From an uncultured Sedimentitalea sp. (GTDB lineage: Bacteria > Pseudomonadota > Alphaproteobacteria > Rhodobacterales > Rhodobacteraceae): a DNA stretch of 64,000 bases. The notes under the pieces are model-generated. The model was not told the DNA's origin and searched no databases. It saw nothing but the letters and a program-made list of their open reading frames with translations. This document shows, in pieces, positions 27,386 to 36,546 of this stretch. The stretch is taken from NCBI GenBank assembly GCA_947504115.1, contig CANNGH010000006.1, forward strand, positions 1 through 64,000. Direction: 5' to 3'. Each line of letters begins with the position of its first letter. Within the stretch, counting starts at the first letter, position 1. Position numbers and translations under genes: made by a program.

Positions 27386-28300
27386 GTGACCGCAGTGGAT
27401 TGGGACAGGCTCAGGATATTTCACGCGGTCGCCGATGCCGGCAGCCTGACCCATGCCGGCGAGGTCCTGAACCTGTCGCAATCCGCCGTCAGCCGCCAGA
27501 TCCGCGCTCTGGAAGAGACGTTGGGCGCGACACTGTTTCATCGCCATGCCCGCGGCCTGATCCTGACCGAACCGGGCGAATTGCTGTTCGATGCCTCCAA
27601 GGCGATGGCCAAGCGCCTTGATGCCGCGACCGCGCGTATCCGCGACAGCGAGGAAGAGGTGTTCGGCGAAATCCGCGTGACCACCACAACGGCCTTCGGC
27701 ACCATCTGGCTGGCCCCGCGCCTGCCCCGACTGTTCGCGAAATATCCCGATCTCAAGATCGACCTGATGCTGGACGAACGCGTGCTCGACCTGCCCATGC
27801 GCGAGGCGGACGTCGCCATCCGCATGAAGGAACCCAGCCAGGCGGATCTGGTCCGGAAAAGGTTGATGTCGGTTCGAATCCGTCTGTTCGCGACCCGCGA
27901 CTACATCGCGCAGAACGGCGAGCCGACGCAGATCGAGGATCTGGCCGATCATCGGCTGATCTGTCAGAACGCGGCCTCGTCCCAGGTGCCCGCAGGCGCG
28001 GCGCTGGTTCAGCAGTTGCTGACCTGCAATCCCCGCTCGCTGCTGACCGTGAACAATTACTTCGGCGTCCTGCAATCGGCGCTCAACAATCTGGGCATCG
28101 GCGTCCTGCCCGATTACGTGACCGAGTATTTTCCCGATCTCGTCCCCGTCCTGCCCGAGATTGAATCGTCGGATGTGCCGGTCTATCTTGCCTATCCCGA
28201 AGAATTGCGCCAATCCAAGCGGATTTCCGCCTTCCGCGATTTCGTTCAGGACGAGATAACAGCGCAACGCAAGCAGTTGAAAGACCTTGCGAAAGCCTAG
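27386..28300 (+). CDS. LysR-family transcriptional regulator
   Basis: A 304-residue regulator. The N-terminal winged helix-turn-helix is complete (FHAVADAGSLTHAGEVLNLSQSAVSRQIRALEE spans its HTH), followed by the coiled linker and a periplasmic-binding-like effector domain from about residue 90. The start is GTG 27386 with a weak GGATCGAAA site; no ATG fits. Divergent from the single-chain indolepyruvate oxidoreductase, so control of that gene is likely. Target ligand unknown. A strong terminator lies about 120 bases after the stop. Confidence 0.92.
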   Translation: MTAVDWDRLRIFHAVADAGSLTHAGEVLNLSQSAVSRQIRALEETLGATLFHRHARGLILTEPGELLFDASKAMAKRLDAATARIRDSEEEVFGEIRVTTTTAFGTIWLAPRLPRLFAKYPDLKIDLMLDERVLDLPMREADVAIRMKEPSQADLVRKRLMSVRIRLFATRDYIAQNGEPTQIEDLADHRLICQNAASSQVPAGAALVQQLLTCNPRSLLTVNNYFGVLQSALNNLGIGVLPDYVTEYFPDLVPVLPEIESSDVPVYLAYPEELRQSKRISAFRDFVQDEITAQRKQLKDLAKA

Positions 28301-28422
28301 CCATGCGCGCAACGCATGGCAGACATGCCTTTGCACCCGCAGAATACCCTTGATCACGCGCGAACCGAGGCCTATCTCAAAATCATGGAGGCCGAGGCCT
28401 TCATACCTCCCTGTTGGACTTT

Positions 28423-28450
28423 GGCCGAGCGTAATGCTCGGCCTTTTTTT
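28423..28450 (+). terminator. Rho-independent terminator after lysR
   Basis: GGCCGAGC and GCTCGGCC form a perfect 8-bp stem around a GTAAT loop, followed by seven T residues. It lies 120 bases after the lysR stop and could equally end a small RNA from the intervening region. Confidence 0.85.
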
Positions 28451-28565
28451 GTTCGATCTTCGCAGCCGTGATCGCGGGCAAAGCGTTGGGACATCGACAA
28501 CCGATCAGGCAGAAATCCCGGTCTTGGCAAATGTCCCGGAGGCGTTTACCAACGGCCCTCGGAAC

Positions 28566-28655
28566 GGAGCAGTGGCAGAGTGGTCGATTGCTGTCGCCTT
28601 GAAAGCGACCGGGCCTTTGCGGGTCCCGTGGGTTCGAATCCCACCTGCTCCTCCA
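28566..28655 (+). tRNA. tRNA-Ser (anticodon TGA)
   Basis: GGAGCAG (28566-28572) pairs with CTGCTCC (28645-28651); the anticodon stem GTCGC/GCGAC encloses CTTGAAA, giving anticodon TGA at 28600-28602; a long variable arm follows, as in class II tRNAs; the T-arm is GTGGG-TTCGAAT-CCCAC; CCA is encoded. The discriminator base appears to be T rather than the usual G of serine tRNAs. Confidence 0.93.
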
Positions 28656-28906
28656 AGCCGCCAATCGCATAAAAGCCAACCTGGCGTTGATCTTGTGTCG
28701 CCTCCCCTTTGGCGGATCATGGCAGCGGCGGATCGGCGGTTTTTACGCTGTTTTCCGGGACACGGACCGGCAAACACGGCTTTCTAGTAGGGATCGGGTG
28801 CGAAACGCGCTGACCTAACGCGACGCCATCCCGGATTGCCCCTTGCCCTTGTCAGAGCACGAATGCCAAAATCGCCGGCGACGATTTACAAGGGAGACCA
28901 TTCAAT

Positions 28907-29845
28907 ATGCTGAAACACACCTTTGCGGCCGGACTTGCCGTTCTGGGTCTCGCCGCAGGCCCGGCGCTGGCCCAGGATTACCCCACGAAATCGATCGAGA
29001 TCATCGTGCCCTCCAGCGCCGGAGGCTCCACCGATACCACCGCGCGCATCTTCGCCGAGATCGCCGAAAAGAAATTCGACGGCTTCAATTTCGTCATCAA
29101 CAACATCAAGGGATCGGGCGGGCAGAAAGGGTTCGAGGCAATCGCGCGGGCCAAGCCGGACGGCTATACCATCGGCATGGTGTTTACCCCGCAACTGGTG
29201 GCGCATATCGTGTCGGGCCGTGCATCCTATACGCTGGACAGCTTCCACATCATGGGCAACATGGGCGAAGATCCCGCATTGGTCGCGGTTCCCAAGGACA
29301 GCCCCATCGAGACGCTTGACGATCTGGCCAAGGGCGACGACCTGACGGTCGCGGTGAACGGCATCGGCTCGGACGATTTCATCGCCGCCAAGAATTTCGA
29401 GGACGCGGCGGGCGTCAGCTTCAACCTGTTGCCGACCAAGGGGTCGACAGAACAGAAATCGGCCATTCTGGGCGGTCATGTGGATGCGTCCTTCATGAAC
29501 CTGACGCAGATCATCGGCCAGCACAAATCGGACGACGCGCGCATCATCGCCATGCTGACCCGGGACCGAAGCGATCTGGTGCCCGATGTGCCGACCGGTG
29601 TCGAACAGGGCTATGATGTGCTGATGACCGCCACCCGCGGCTTCGTCGCTCCCGCAGGGGTGCCCGATGACATCGCGGCCAGACTGGACGAGGTTCTGGC
29701 CGACGTCATGGCCGATCCGGAATTCACCCAGAAGGCCGAGGCCAGCAGCATCTATCTGCTGCCGATGAGCGGACCCGACTATCTGGCATATCTGGAAACG
29801 CTGCAGGCCGACACGCAGAAAGTGTTCGACGCGGCGCCCTGGTAA
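28907..29845 (+). CDS. tctC: Tripartite tricarboxylate transporter substrate-binding protein (TctC/Bug family)
   Basis: A 312-residue periplasmic binding protein with a clean signal peptide (MLKHTFAAGLAVLGLAAGPALAQ, cleavage near 23) followed by YPTKSIEIIVPSSAGGSTDTTAR, the conserved Bug opening loop. It would capture a carboxylated compound for TctAB. AGGGAG precedes ATG 28907. The stop overlaps tctB by one base (TAATG). Tct-type binding proteins are often lineage-expanded, and the ligand cannot be read from sequence. No tctDE two-component genes are adjacent. Confidence 0.88.
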   Translation: MLKHTFAAGLAVLGLAAGPALAQDYPTKSIEIIVPSSAGGSTDTTARIFAEIAEKKFDGFNFVINNIKGSGGQKGFEAIARAKPDGYTIGMVFTPQLVAHIVSGRASYTLDSFHIMGNMGEDPALVAVPKDSPIETLDDLAKGDDLTVAVNGIGSDDFIAAKNFEDAAGVSFNLLPTKGSTEQKSAILGGHVDASFMNLTQIIGQHKSDDARIIAMLTRDRSDLVPDVPTGVEQGYDVLMTATRGFVAPAGVPDDIAARLDEVLADVMADPEFTQKAEASSIYLLPMSGPDYLAYLETLQADTQKVFDAAPW

Positions 29846-30288
29846 TGACGCGCAACACGCTCGACAGGCTGGTTCTGGCGGGATTCATCGGACTGGCCGT
29901 GCTGCTGTATGTCAGCACGGCCGATTATCCGGGGATCGCGCAGAAGACATCGGCCAAATACGTCCGCTTCCTGGCGCTGTCCTTCGGTATCCTGAGCGCC
30001 GCTCAGCTTCTGTTGTCGTTGCGCCGCCAGGTGCCGGACGAGACGCTGGACCTTTTCGGGCGCGCCGGTCGATTCTTCGGGTTGCTGGCCGGACTGGTGG
30101 CTTTCGCCGTGGCGTTCGAGCCGCTGGGCTTCTTCATTCCGGCGGCCGTATTCATCCCGGCTGTCGCGGTCCTTCTGGGCTATCGCAATCCTCTGATCAT
30201 CGGAGCCAGCACGGCAGGCGTTCTGGCGGCGGTCTGGCTGATCTTCGTGCAAGTGCTGTCGGTCAACCTGCCCGGCCCGGGCTTTTGA
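29845..30288 (+). CDS. tctB: Tripartite tricarboxylate transporter small membrane subunit TctB
   Basis: A 147-residue protein with four hydrophobic segments (about 9-28, 44-56, 75-95 and 100-140), the TctB pattern. It works with TctA in the inner membrane. Coupled to tctC by a one-base overlap, followed by tctA after 17 bases. Confidence 0.85.
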   Translation: MTRNTLDRLVLAGFIGLAVLLYVSTADYPGIAQKTSAKYVRFLALSFGILSAAQLLLSLRRQVPDETLDLFGRAGRFFGLLAGLVAFAVAFEPLGFFIPAAVFIPAVAVLLGYRNPLIIGASTAGVLAAVWLIFVQVLSVNLPGPGF

Positions 30289-30305
30289 ACACGAGGTAGA
30301 CGCTG

Positions 30306-31778
30306 ATGGAGTATATCGCCATCGTCCTTGCGCCGGCATCGTTGCTGGCGATCCTGACAGGCACGGTCGCCGGCGTCGTCATCGGCGCCATGCCCGGACT
30401 GACGGCGACCATGGCTGTGGGCCTGCTGGTGCCGTTCACCTATACCATGGATCCGGTGCTGGGCCTGATGCTGCTGGGCGGGATCTATGCCGGAGCGATG
30501 TATGGCGGCTCGATCCCCGCGATCCTTCTGAACACGCCGGGCACACCGGCTGCCGTGGCCACCGCGCTGGAGGGGTATCCGATGACCCGTCAGGGCCGCG
30601 GACGGCTGGCGTTGAAGGTCTCGGTCGTCGGCTCCTTCATGGGGGGCATGCTGTCGGCGCTGGTGCTGCTGATGTTCGCGCCGCTTCTGGCCAAGCAGGC
30701 GCTGGCCTTCGGCCCGGCGGAAACCTTCCTTCTGGCGCTGATGGGGCTGGCCGGAATCGTATCCATCGCGGACGAGGATACTTCGCTGATCAAGGCGCTG
30801 CTCGCGGGTGTTCTGGGCATGATCATCGCCGTGATCGGCACCGACGCCATGTCGGGTGGCCTGCGTTACACCTTCGGGTCGATAAACCTGATCGACGGCA
30901 TCGACTTCATGCCGGCGCTGATCGGGCTGTTCTCGATGATCCAGATGCTGGACATCGCGGGTCAGCGGCACGAGACGACCATCGATGCCTCGATACTGGA
31001 AAAGGCGCAGAAATCCGAACCCATGCCAAAAGGCATCGCGCGCTACATGGCGCTGGGATCGGGAACCGGCACCGTCGTGGGCGTTCTGCCCGGCGAAGGG
31101 GCGACCATCGCCGCTTTTCTGTCCTATAACTTCGCCAAGCGCATCGCGGGCGTGAAAGCGAAGTTCGGAACGGGCGCCCCCGAGGGCATCGCCGCCTCCG
31201 AGGCGGGCAACAACGGCTGTGTCGGCGGATCGCTGGTGCCCACGCTGACGCTGGGCATTCCGGGCAACTCGGTCGCCGCCGCGCTGATGGGGGCGTTCAT
31301 CATCCACGGCATGATTCCCGGGCCGGATCTGTTCGCCGTCCATGCCGACAAGACCTACCCCTTCATCTATTCGCTGTTCATCGCCAATGTCGTGTTCCTG
31401 ATCGTCGGGATCAGCGTGGCCCCCTATCTGGCACGCATCGCCCTGATCCCGCCGGCCATCATGGTGCCGGTGATCAGCGCCTTCGCCGTGTTGGGGTCCT
31501 ATGCGCTGAACCAGTCGGTCTTCGATGTCTACCTGATGATCGGCTTCGCCTTTTTCGGGCTGATCCTGAAGAAGATCGGTTATTCGCTTGAGGCGTTGAT
31601 CCTCGGTCTGATCCTCGGCCCGATCGCCGAGGGCGGCTTTTCCCAGGGCATGATCATCGGCAAGGGCTCGCCCGCGATCTTCTTCGAAAGCAACATCGCC
31701 AAGGTGATGTGGGTCATCATCCTCGGCCTGCTGACACCCCCGCTGGTGGCCCATGTCCGGCGCATGCTGCGCCGATAG
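30306..31778 (+). CDS. tctA: Tripartite tricarboxylate transporter large membrane subunit TctA
   Basis: A 490-residue polytopic permease. The family hallmark lies near the N-terminus (TMAVGLLVPFTYTMDP, then YAGAMYGGSIPAILLNTPG), with an internally repeated second half (GVLPGEGATIAAFLSYNFAK, GGSLVPTLTLGIPGNSVAAALMGA). About 10-12 membrane segments. GAGGT precedes the start. It ends convergently with livF, 19 bases away, with no strong hairpin seen between. Confidence 0.92.
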   Translation: MEYIAIVLAPASLLAILTGTVAGVVIGAMPGLTATMAVGLLVPFTYTMDPVLGLMLLGGIYAGAMYGGSIPAILLNTPGTPAAVATALEGYPMTRQGRGRLALKVSVVGSFMGGMLSALVLLMFAPLLAKQALAFGPAETFLLALMGLAGIVSIADEDTSLIKALLAGVLGMIIAVIGTDAMSGGLRYTFGSINLIDGIDFMPALIGLFSMIQMLDIAGQRHETTIDASILEKAQKSEPMPKGIARYMALGSGTGTVVGVLPGEGATIAAFLSYNFAKRIAGVKAKFGTGAPEGIAASEAGNNGCVGGSLVPTLTLGIPGNSVAAALMGAFIIHGMIPGPDLFAVHADKTYPFIYSLFIANVVFLIVGISVAPYLARIALIPPAIMVPVISAFAVLGSYALNQSVFDVYLMIGFAFFGLILKKIGYSLEALILGLILGPIAEGGFSQGMIIGKGSPAIFFESNIAKVMWVIILGLLTPPLVAHVRRMLRR

Positions 31779-31797
31779 ACCGCGCCAGCGCGGTCGG

Positions 31798-32499
31798 TCA
31801 CACGTAGAGATACCGGTCCTTGATCTCCGGTGTCTCCAGCAACTCGGCCGTGGTGCCGTTCCAGACGATCCGCCCCTTTTCGATCACCAGATGACGGTCG
31901 GCCAGACGGGTCAGCGCATCGACGTTCTTGTCGATGAGCAGGATCGCCTCGCCCTCTTCTTTAAGCAGATGCAGGCAGGTCCAGATATCCTCGCGCACCA
32001 GCGGCGCTAGGCCCTCGGTCGCCTCGTCCAGCACGATCAGGCGCGGGTTGGTCATCAGCGCGCGGCCGATGGCCAGCATCTGCTGTTCCCCGCCCGAAAG
32101 CTGATCGCCCATGTTGCTGCGGCGTTCGCGCAGCGCCGGGAACAGATCGAATATCCGCTCCAGCGTCCACTTGCCGCCATTGGCGCCGGGCATCCGGGCC
32201 GTCGCGACAAGGTTTTCCTGCACACTGAGCGTGGGGAAAATCTGCCGCCCCTCGGGCACGAGGCCCAGCCCCGCCGTTGCGACAAGATGCGGCGCGGCAC
32301 CGGTCATGTCCCGGCCATCGACGCGGATGCGCCCGGCACGCGGACGCACCAGCCCGAAGATGGAATTGACCGTCGTCGTCTTGCCCATGCCGTTACGGCC
32401 CATCAGGGTCACGACCTCGCCGGGGGCGACGGCAAGATCGATGCCGAACAGGACGCGGCTTTCGCCATAGGCGGTTTCCAGCCCCTCGACCTCAAGCAT
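31798..32499 (-). CDS. livF: Branched-chain-type ABC transporter ATP-binding protein LivF
   Basis: A 233-residue ABC ATPase: Walker A GRNGMGKTT, signature LSGGEQQMLAIGRAL, Walker B LIVLDEATEGLAP. The short form with YLYV end matches LivF. Its ATG overlaps the livG stop by one base. Last gene of the five-gene liv operon running from the binding-protein gene at 36349. Given the adjoining aromatic operon, the cargo is more likely an aromatic acid than leucine (inference). Confidence 0.92.
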   Translation of the reverse strand: MLEVEGLETAYGESRVLFGIDLAVAPGEVVTLMGRNGMGKTTTVNSIFGLVRPRAGRIRVDGRDMTGAAPHLVATAGLGLVPEGRQIFPTLSVQENLVATARMPGANGGKWTLERIFDLFPALRERRSNMGDQLSGGEQQMLAIGRALMTNPRLIVLDEATEGLAPLVREDIWTCLHLLKEEGEAILLIDKNVDALTRLADRHLVIEKGRIVWNGTTAELLETPEIKDRYLYV

Positions 32500-33251
32500 C
32501 AGGTGGTCTCCTCGCCCAGATAAGCCTCGCGCACGGCCGGGTCGCTGCGGATTTCATCGGGCGTGCCGCTGGCGACGATGCGGCCATAGACCAGCACCGA
32601 GATCCGGTCGGCCAGCGCAAAGACCACCTGCATGTCATGTTCGATCAGCACCAGCGTGGTGCGCGCCTTGAGCTTGCGAAACAGCGCGACCAGATTTTCC
32701 GCCTCTTCGCCGCCGGTGCCGGCCAGCGGTTCGTCCAGCAGCAAAAGCCTTGGCTTGGTGGCCAGCGCGACGGCGATCTCAAGCTGGCGATGTTCGCCAT
32801 GCGACATCGGTCCGGCGATCCGATGCGCCCGGTCGTCCAGCCCCACCTCGGCCAGCGCGTCCATCGCGGCATCGTTCAACACGCGCTCACGCGCCGCCGC
32901 GCCAAAGAACCGGAAGCTGGACCCGGAACGCGCCTGCACCGCCATCGCGACGTTTTCCAGCACCGTGAAACCGGGCAGGATCGACGTGATCTGGAACGAT
33001 CGCGCCATGCCATGGCGTACCCGTTCATGCATTTTCAATCGGGTGATATCGCGCCCGCCATAGTCGATCCGGCCGCTATCGGGGCGCAACTGTCCCGAAA
33101 GCTGCGATATGAGGGTCGTCTTTCCGGCACCGTTGGGGCCGATGATCGCGTGCAATTCGCCCGTCGCAACATCCAGCGACAGATCGTCCGTGACCTTCAG
33201 CGCCCCGTAGGCCTTGCACAGGTGGCGGACGGACAGCAGCGGATCGCTCAT
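32499..33251 (-). CDS. livG: Branched-chain-type ABC transporter ATP-binding protein LivG
   Basis: A 250-residue ABC ATPase: Walker A GPNGAGKTT, LivG-type signature MSHGEHRQLEIAVALA, Walker B LLLLDEPLAGTGGEE. The signature has MSHGE in place of LSGGQ, common in this subfamily. ATG 33251 overlaps the livM stop by four bases (ATGA). It pairs with LivF as the ATPase heterodimer. Confidence 0.92.
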   Translation of the reverse strand: MSDPLLSVRHLCKAYGALKVTDDLSLDVATGELHAIIGPNGAGKTTLISQLSGQLRPDSGRIDYGGRDITRLKMHERVRHGMARSFQITSILPGFTVLENVAMAVQARSGSSFRFFGAAARERVLNDAAMDALAEVGLDDRAHRIAGPMSHGEHRQLEIAVALATKPRLLLLDEPLAGTGGEEAENLVALFRKLKARTTLVLIEHDMQVVFALADRISVLVYGRIVASGTPDEIRSDPAVREAYLGEETT

Positions 33252-34237
33252 GGTGGCCCGCCCCTGATGCGGCGGATCAATCCGGTGACGCCGCCCGGCG
33301 CATAAAGCACGACGAGGACGAGGAAGAGGCCGAAGAACAGCCGCCAATGCCGGGTCAGCAGCGACAGCCAATCCTCAAGCAGCAGCGCGATCATCGCGCC
33401 GCCGATGGCGCCGGTCAGGTTGCCGATGCCGCCCAGAACCACCATCACGATCAACTCGCCCGAACGGTGCCAGTTCATGAAGGCGGGCGAGACGAATTCG
33501 CTCTGGTTGGCCAACAAAACGCCCGCCACCGAGGTCATGCAGCCGGAGATCACGAAGGCGGTCAACTGGTAGGGAAACGGCGCGAACCCGATGGCCTGCA
33601 TGCGGATCCGGTTCTCACGCGTGCCGGTCAGCACCCGCCCGAACCGCGAGCGCACGAGCGCCGCGCTGAACGCGTAAAGCGCGACCAGGAATCCCAGCGC
33701 GACATAGAACAGCACAAGATTGTCCTCCAGCAGCGGCTGCCCGAACACCGTCGAGCGACGCCCCAGCGTCATGCCGTCGTCGCCGCCAAAGGCCGACAGC
33801 GAGACGAAGAAGAAATAGGCCATCTGCCCGAAGGCCAGCGTGATCATGATGAAATAGACGCCGCGCGTGCGCAGCGAAATGCCCCCCGTGATCGCGGCGA
33901 AAACCGCCGAAACCATCACCGCCGCCAGCAGGTGCAGCCCCAGATCGGTGATGCCATAGGCCGACAGGATCGCCACCGCATAGGCGCCGATGCCCAGATA
34001 GGCGGCATGGCCGAAGCTGACCATCGCGCCATAGCCAAGGATCAGGTCCAGCGCCATGGCCGCGATGGCAAAGACCACGATCCGCGTCGCCGTGACCAGC
34101 AGGAACGGATCGTCGATCAGCCCGGCCAGCACCGGCACCAGCGCGAAACCGGCGAACAGCGCGATGGCGACCCATGTGCGCAAGGCCACGCGCGGCGGCA
34201 GCGCCTTGGCGGGCGCGGTGGCTGTATTCGCGCTCAT
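33248..34237 (-). CDS. livM: Branched-chain-type ABC transporter permease LivM
   Basis: A 329-residue permease with about nine membrane segments; the LivM motif ALDLILGYGAMVSFGHAAYLGIGAYA is intact, and ENRIRMQAIGFAPFPYQLTAFVISG is the coupling segment facing the ATPases. It overlaps livH and livG by four bases each, so the permease and ATPase genes are translationally chained. Confidence 0.92.
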   Translation of the reverse strand: MSANTATAPAKALPPRVALRTWVAIALFAGFALVPVLAGLIDDPFLLVTATRIVVFAIAAMALDLILGYGAMVSFGHAAYLGIGAYAVAILSAYGITDLGLHLLAAVMVSAVFAAITGGISLRTRGVYFIMITLAFGQMAYFFFVSLSAFGGDDGMTLGRRSTVFGQPLLEDNLVLFYVALGFLVALYAFSAALVRSRFGRVLTGTRENRIRMQAIGFAPFPYQLTAFVISGCMTSVAGVLLANQSEFVSPAFMNWHRSGELIVMVVLGGIGNLTGAIGGAMIALLLEDWLSLLTRHWRLFFGLFLVLVVLYAPGGVTGLIRRIRGGPP

Positions 34238-35154
34238 GACGTGTTCCGCCCGAACAGCCCGGCGGGTCGGGCGAACAGGATCGCCGCCATCAGTATGTAA
34301 ACCACCATCGGCGCCAGTGTGCGGCCGGTTTGCGAGGCCGCCGAAGGGTCCATGATCGTGCGCAGCAGGATCGGGCCGAAACTGCGCCCCAGAGTGTCGA
34401 CCACGCCCACCAGCAGCGCGCCCAGAAACGCGCCCCGGATCGACCCGATACCGCCGATCACGATGACGACGAAGGCGAGGATCAGCACGCTTTCCCCCAT
34501 GCCGGTATCCACCGACAGGATCGGCGAGATGATCGCCCCGGCAAAGCCCGCCAGCATCGCGCCGAAGGCGAAGACCAGCGTGAACAGCCGCGAGACATTC
34601 ACCCCCAGCGCCGAGACGATCGACCGGTTAGTCGCCCCGGCCCGCAGCAGCATCCCGACGCGGGTATGGTTGATGACCAGCCACAGCCCCAGCGCCGTGA
34701 CCAGCCCCGCCGCGATGATCGCGAGGCGATAGACCGGGTATTGCAGCGGCCCCACCAGCGGGATCGACCCGGCCAGAAGCGGCGGCATCGGCACCGTCAG
34801 CGGCGATGTGCCCCAGATGATCCTGACGCCCTCGTTGACAATCATCACCAGTCCGAACGTCGCCAGCACCTGATCCAGATGCGACCGGTCATAGAGTTTG
34901 CGGAACACCAGAAGCTCCAGCACCAGCCCGAACACCAGCGTCGCCGCCAGCGCCAGCGCCAATCCGGCGGCAAAGCTGCCGGTGATCATGGCGAAGGTCG
35001 CCATCAGATAGGCGCCCACCATGTAAAGCACGCCATGCGCCAGGTTGACGAAATCCATGATCCCGAACACCAGCGTCAGCCCGGCGGCGATCAGGAACAA
35101 CAGCACGCCGAACTGGACACCGTTCAGAAGCTGAAGCAGGAACAGGCTGGTCAT
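34234..35154 (-). CDS. livH: Branched-chain-type ABC transporter permease LivH
   Basis: A 306-residue permease: MTSLFLLQLLNGVQFGVLLFLIAAGLTLVFGIMDFVNLAHG spans the first membrane segments and the LivH loop, and SVDTGMGESVLILAFVVIVIGGIGSIRGAFLGALLVG is the conserved C-terminal part. ATG 35154 lies 25 bases after the binding-protein stop; the longer open frame upstream overlaps that gene and has no site. Confidence 0.92.
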   Translation of the reverse strand: MTSLFLLQLLNGVQFGVLLFLIAAGLTLVFGIMDFVNLAHGVLYMVGAYLMATFAMITGSFAAGLALALAATLVFGLVLELLVFRKLYDRSHLDQVLATFGLVMIVNEGVRIIWGTSPLTVPMPPLLAGSIPLVGPLQYPVYRLAIIAAGLVTALGLWLVINHTRVGMLLRAGATNRSIVSALGVNVSRLFTLVFAFGAMLAGFAGAIISPILSVDTGMGESVLILAFVVIVIGGIGSIRGAFLGALLVGVVDTLGRSFGPILLRTIMDPSAASQTGRTLAPMVVYILMAAILFARPAGLFGRNTS

Positions 35155-35179
35155 CTGTCCGGCGCCCCCGACGCGACGC

Positions 35180-36349
35180 CTATTCGGGCATCTCGCAATC
35201 CTCGGCGTAATTGTCCTGGTAGTCGTCGAAAATCTTGCGAACGATCGAGGTCTGGAACTTGCCGTCGTCGCGCTTGACCACCTCGGCCAGATAGAAGTCC
35301 TGGATCGGATAATGGTTGGGACCGAACGCGAACTCGCCCCGCAGGCTTTGGAAATCGGCCGCTTCCAGCGCCTTGCGCAACCCTTCCTTGTCGTCCAGAT
35401 CGCCGTCAACCGCGCGCAAGGCCGCGTCGAGCAGAAGTGCGGTATCAAAGCCGTGCATGGCATAGCTGCCGGGAACCGTGCCGTATTTTTCCTCGTAAGC
35501 GGTCACGAAGGCGCGGCTTTGCTCGTTGTCCATGTCGGGCGCCCAGTTGGCGCCGGAAAAGAACCCGAGGGCCGCGTCCTGCTGTGCGGGCAAGGTGCTT
35601 TCGTCGACCGTGAACGCCGACAGGAACGGGATCGAGGCCAGCCCCGCCTGACGGTATTGCTTGACCAGGTTCACGCCCATCCCGCCGGGCATGAAGGTGA
35701 ACAGCGCGTCGGGCTGCATCGCCGCGATCTGCGCCAGTTCGGCGGAAAAATCGAGCTGCCCCAACTGCGTATAGATCTCGCCCGCGATGCCGCCGTCGTA
35801 GGAATGCTTGAACCCGCTCAGGCTGTCCTTGCCGGCCTGATAATTCGGCGCCATCAGGAACACGTTGTCATAGCCCTGTTCCTTGGCATGGGCGCCCATC
35901 ACCTCGTGCATCTGATCGTTCTGATAGGAGGTGACATAGAAGTTCGGGTGACATTCCGCCCCGGCAAAGGGCGACGGCCCGGCATTGGGGCTGATCAGGA
36001 CGGCACCGCTTTCCGTCACCGGCTTGTGGATCGCCAACGCGATGTTCGAGAATGTCGGGCCGACCACGAAATCGACCTCGTCACGCGCCACCAGTTCGCG
36101 CGCCTTGTTGGCGGCGACATCGGGCTTTTGCTCGTCATCCACGACCACGACCTCGGTGGGCAGTCCGCCAAGATCGCCGATCTGCTCCAGCGCCAGCAGG
36201 AACCCGTCCCGCCCCTGCTCTCCCAGCGTGGCGGCCGGTCCCGACAGGGTGAACATCAGCCCGATCTTCACGTCGTCCGCCGCCGCGGCCGCCCCGGCCA
36301 GCAGGCTGGACGCCAGAATCGGGGCGAGGACTCTCATTTTCGTTTTCAT
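35180..36349 (-). CDS. ABC transporter substrate-binding protein, LivK/aromatic-acid type
   Basis: A 389-residue periplasmic protein. Signal peptide to about residue 24 (VLAPILASSLLAGAAAAAD), then VKIGLMFTLSGPAATLGEQGRDG, the type I periplasmic-binding (Peripla_BP_6) start. The ligand pocket segments (VVGPTFSNIALAIHKPVTES, SPNAGPSPFAGAECHPNFY) resemble binding proteins for aromatic acids as well as amino acids. First gene of the liv operon; its promoter region is shared with the divergent monooxygenase operon and contains palindromes, so import and catabolism are probably controlled together. Confidence 0.88.
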   Translation of the reverse strand: MKTKMRVLAPILASSLLAGAAAAADDVKIGLMFTLSGPAATLGEQGRDGFLLALEQIGDLGGLPTEVVVVDDEQKPDVAANKARELVARDEVDFVVGPTFSNIALAIHKPVTESGAVLISPNAGPSPFAGAECHPNFYVTSYQNDQMHEVMGAHAKEQGYDNVFLMAPNYQAGKDSLSGFKHSYDGGIAGEIYTQLGQLDFSAELAQIAAMQPDALFTFMPGGMGVNLVKQYRQAGLASIPFLSAFTVDESTLPAQQDAALGFFSGANWAPDMDNEQSRAFVTAYEEKYGTVPGSYAMHGFDTALLLDAALRAVDGDLDDKEGLRKALEAADFQSLRGEFAFGPNHYPIQDFYLAEVVKRDDGKFQTSIVRKIFDDYQDNYAEDCEMPE

Positions 36350-36433
36350 GTGGTTCGGACCTTCCCTGTCGGGCGGTCGGGTTTTTTTGCTGTCCCGATC
36401 CGCGATACGTTGTCTGGCGATCAGTGTTGATGA

Positions 36434-36450
36434 TGAAGCTTTAAACTTCA
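36434..36450 (-). promoter_or_regulatory. Palindrome overlapping the putative liv promoter
   Basis: TGAAGCTTTAAACTTCA is a near-perfect 17-base dyad (arms TGAAG/CTTCA). On the minus strand it contains TTGAAG-like -35 sequence about 17 bases before a weak AACACT -10, pointing to the binding-protein gene. A repressor bound here would block liv transcription. Candidate MarR site. Confidence 0.45.
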
Positions 36451-36522
36451 AGAAATTATTGATCGTCGTCGAATCCGCAGTCCATCGTCCCGATCCCTCC
36501 CGCCCAGCGTCGCGAGGTGTAA

Positions 36523-36546
36523 AATTATTTCATACTTGAAATAATT
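36523..36546 (+). promoter_or_regulatory. Perfect 10+10 palindrome at the monooxygenase operon promoter
   Basis: AATTATTTCA and TGAAATAATT are perfect 10-base arms with TACT between them. The right arm carries TTGAAA (36536-36541), a -35 that pairs with TAAAAA (36558-36563) at 16 bases; the ATG is at 36590. This is a textbook layout for a MarR-type repressor that occludes RNA polymerase, and a marR gene is third in this operon. Confidence 0.7.

Noticed and set aside
28324-28470. 48-codon small protein gene between lysR and the tRNA
   Set aside because: The frame reads through the stem and T-tract of a strong terminator, which suggests noncoding sequence.
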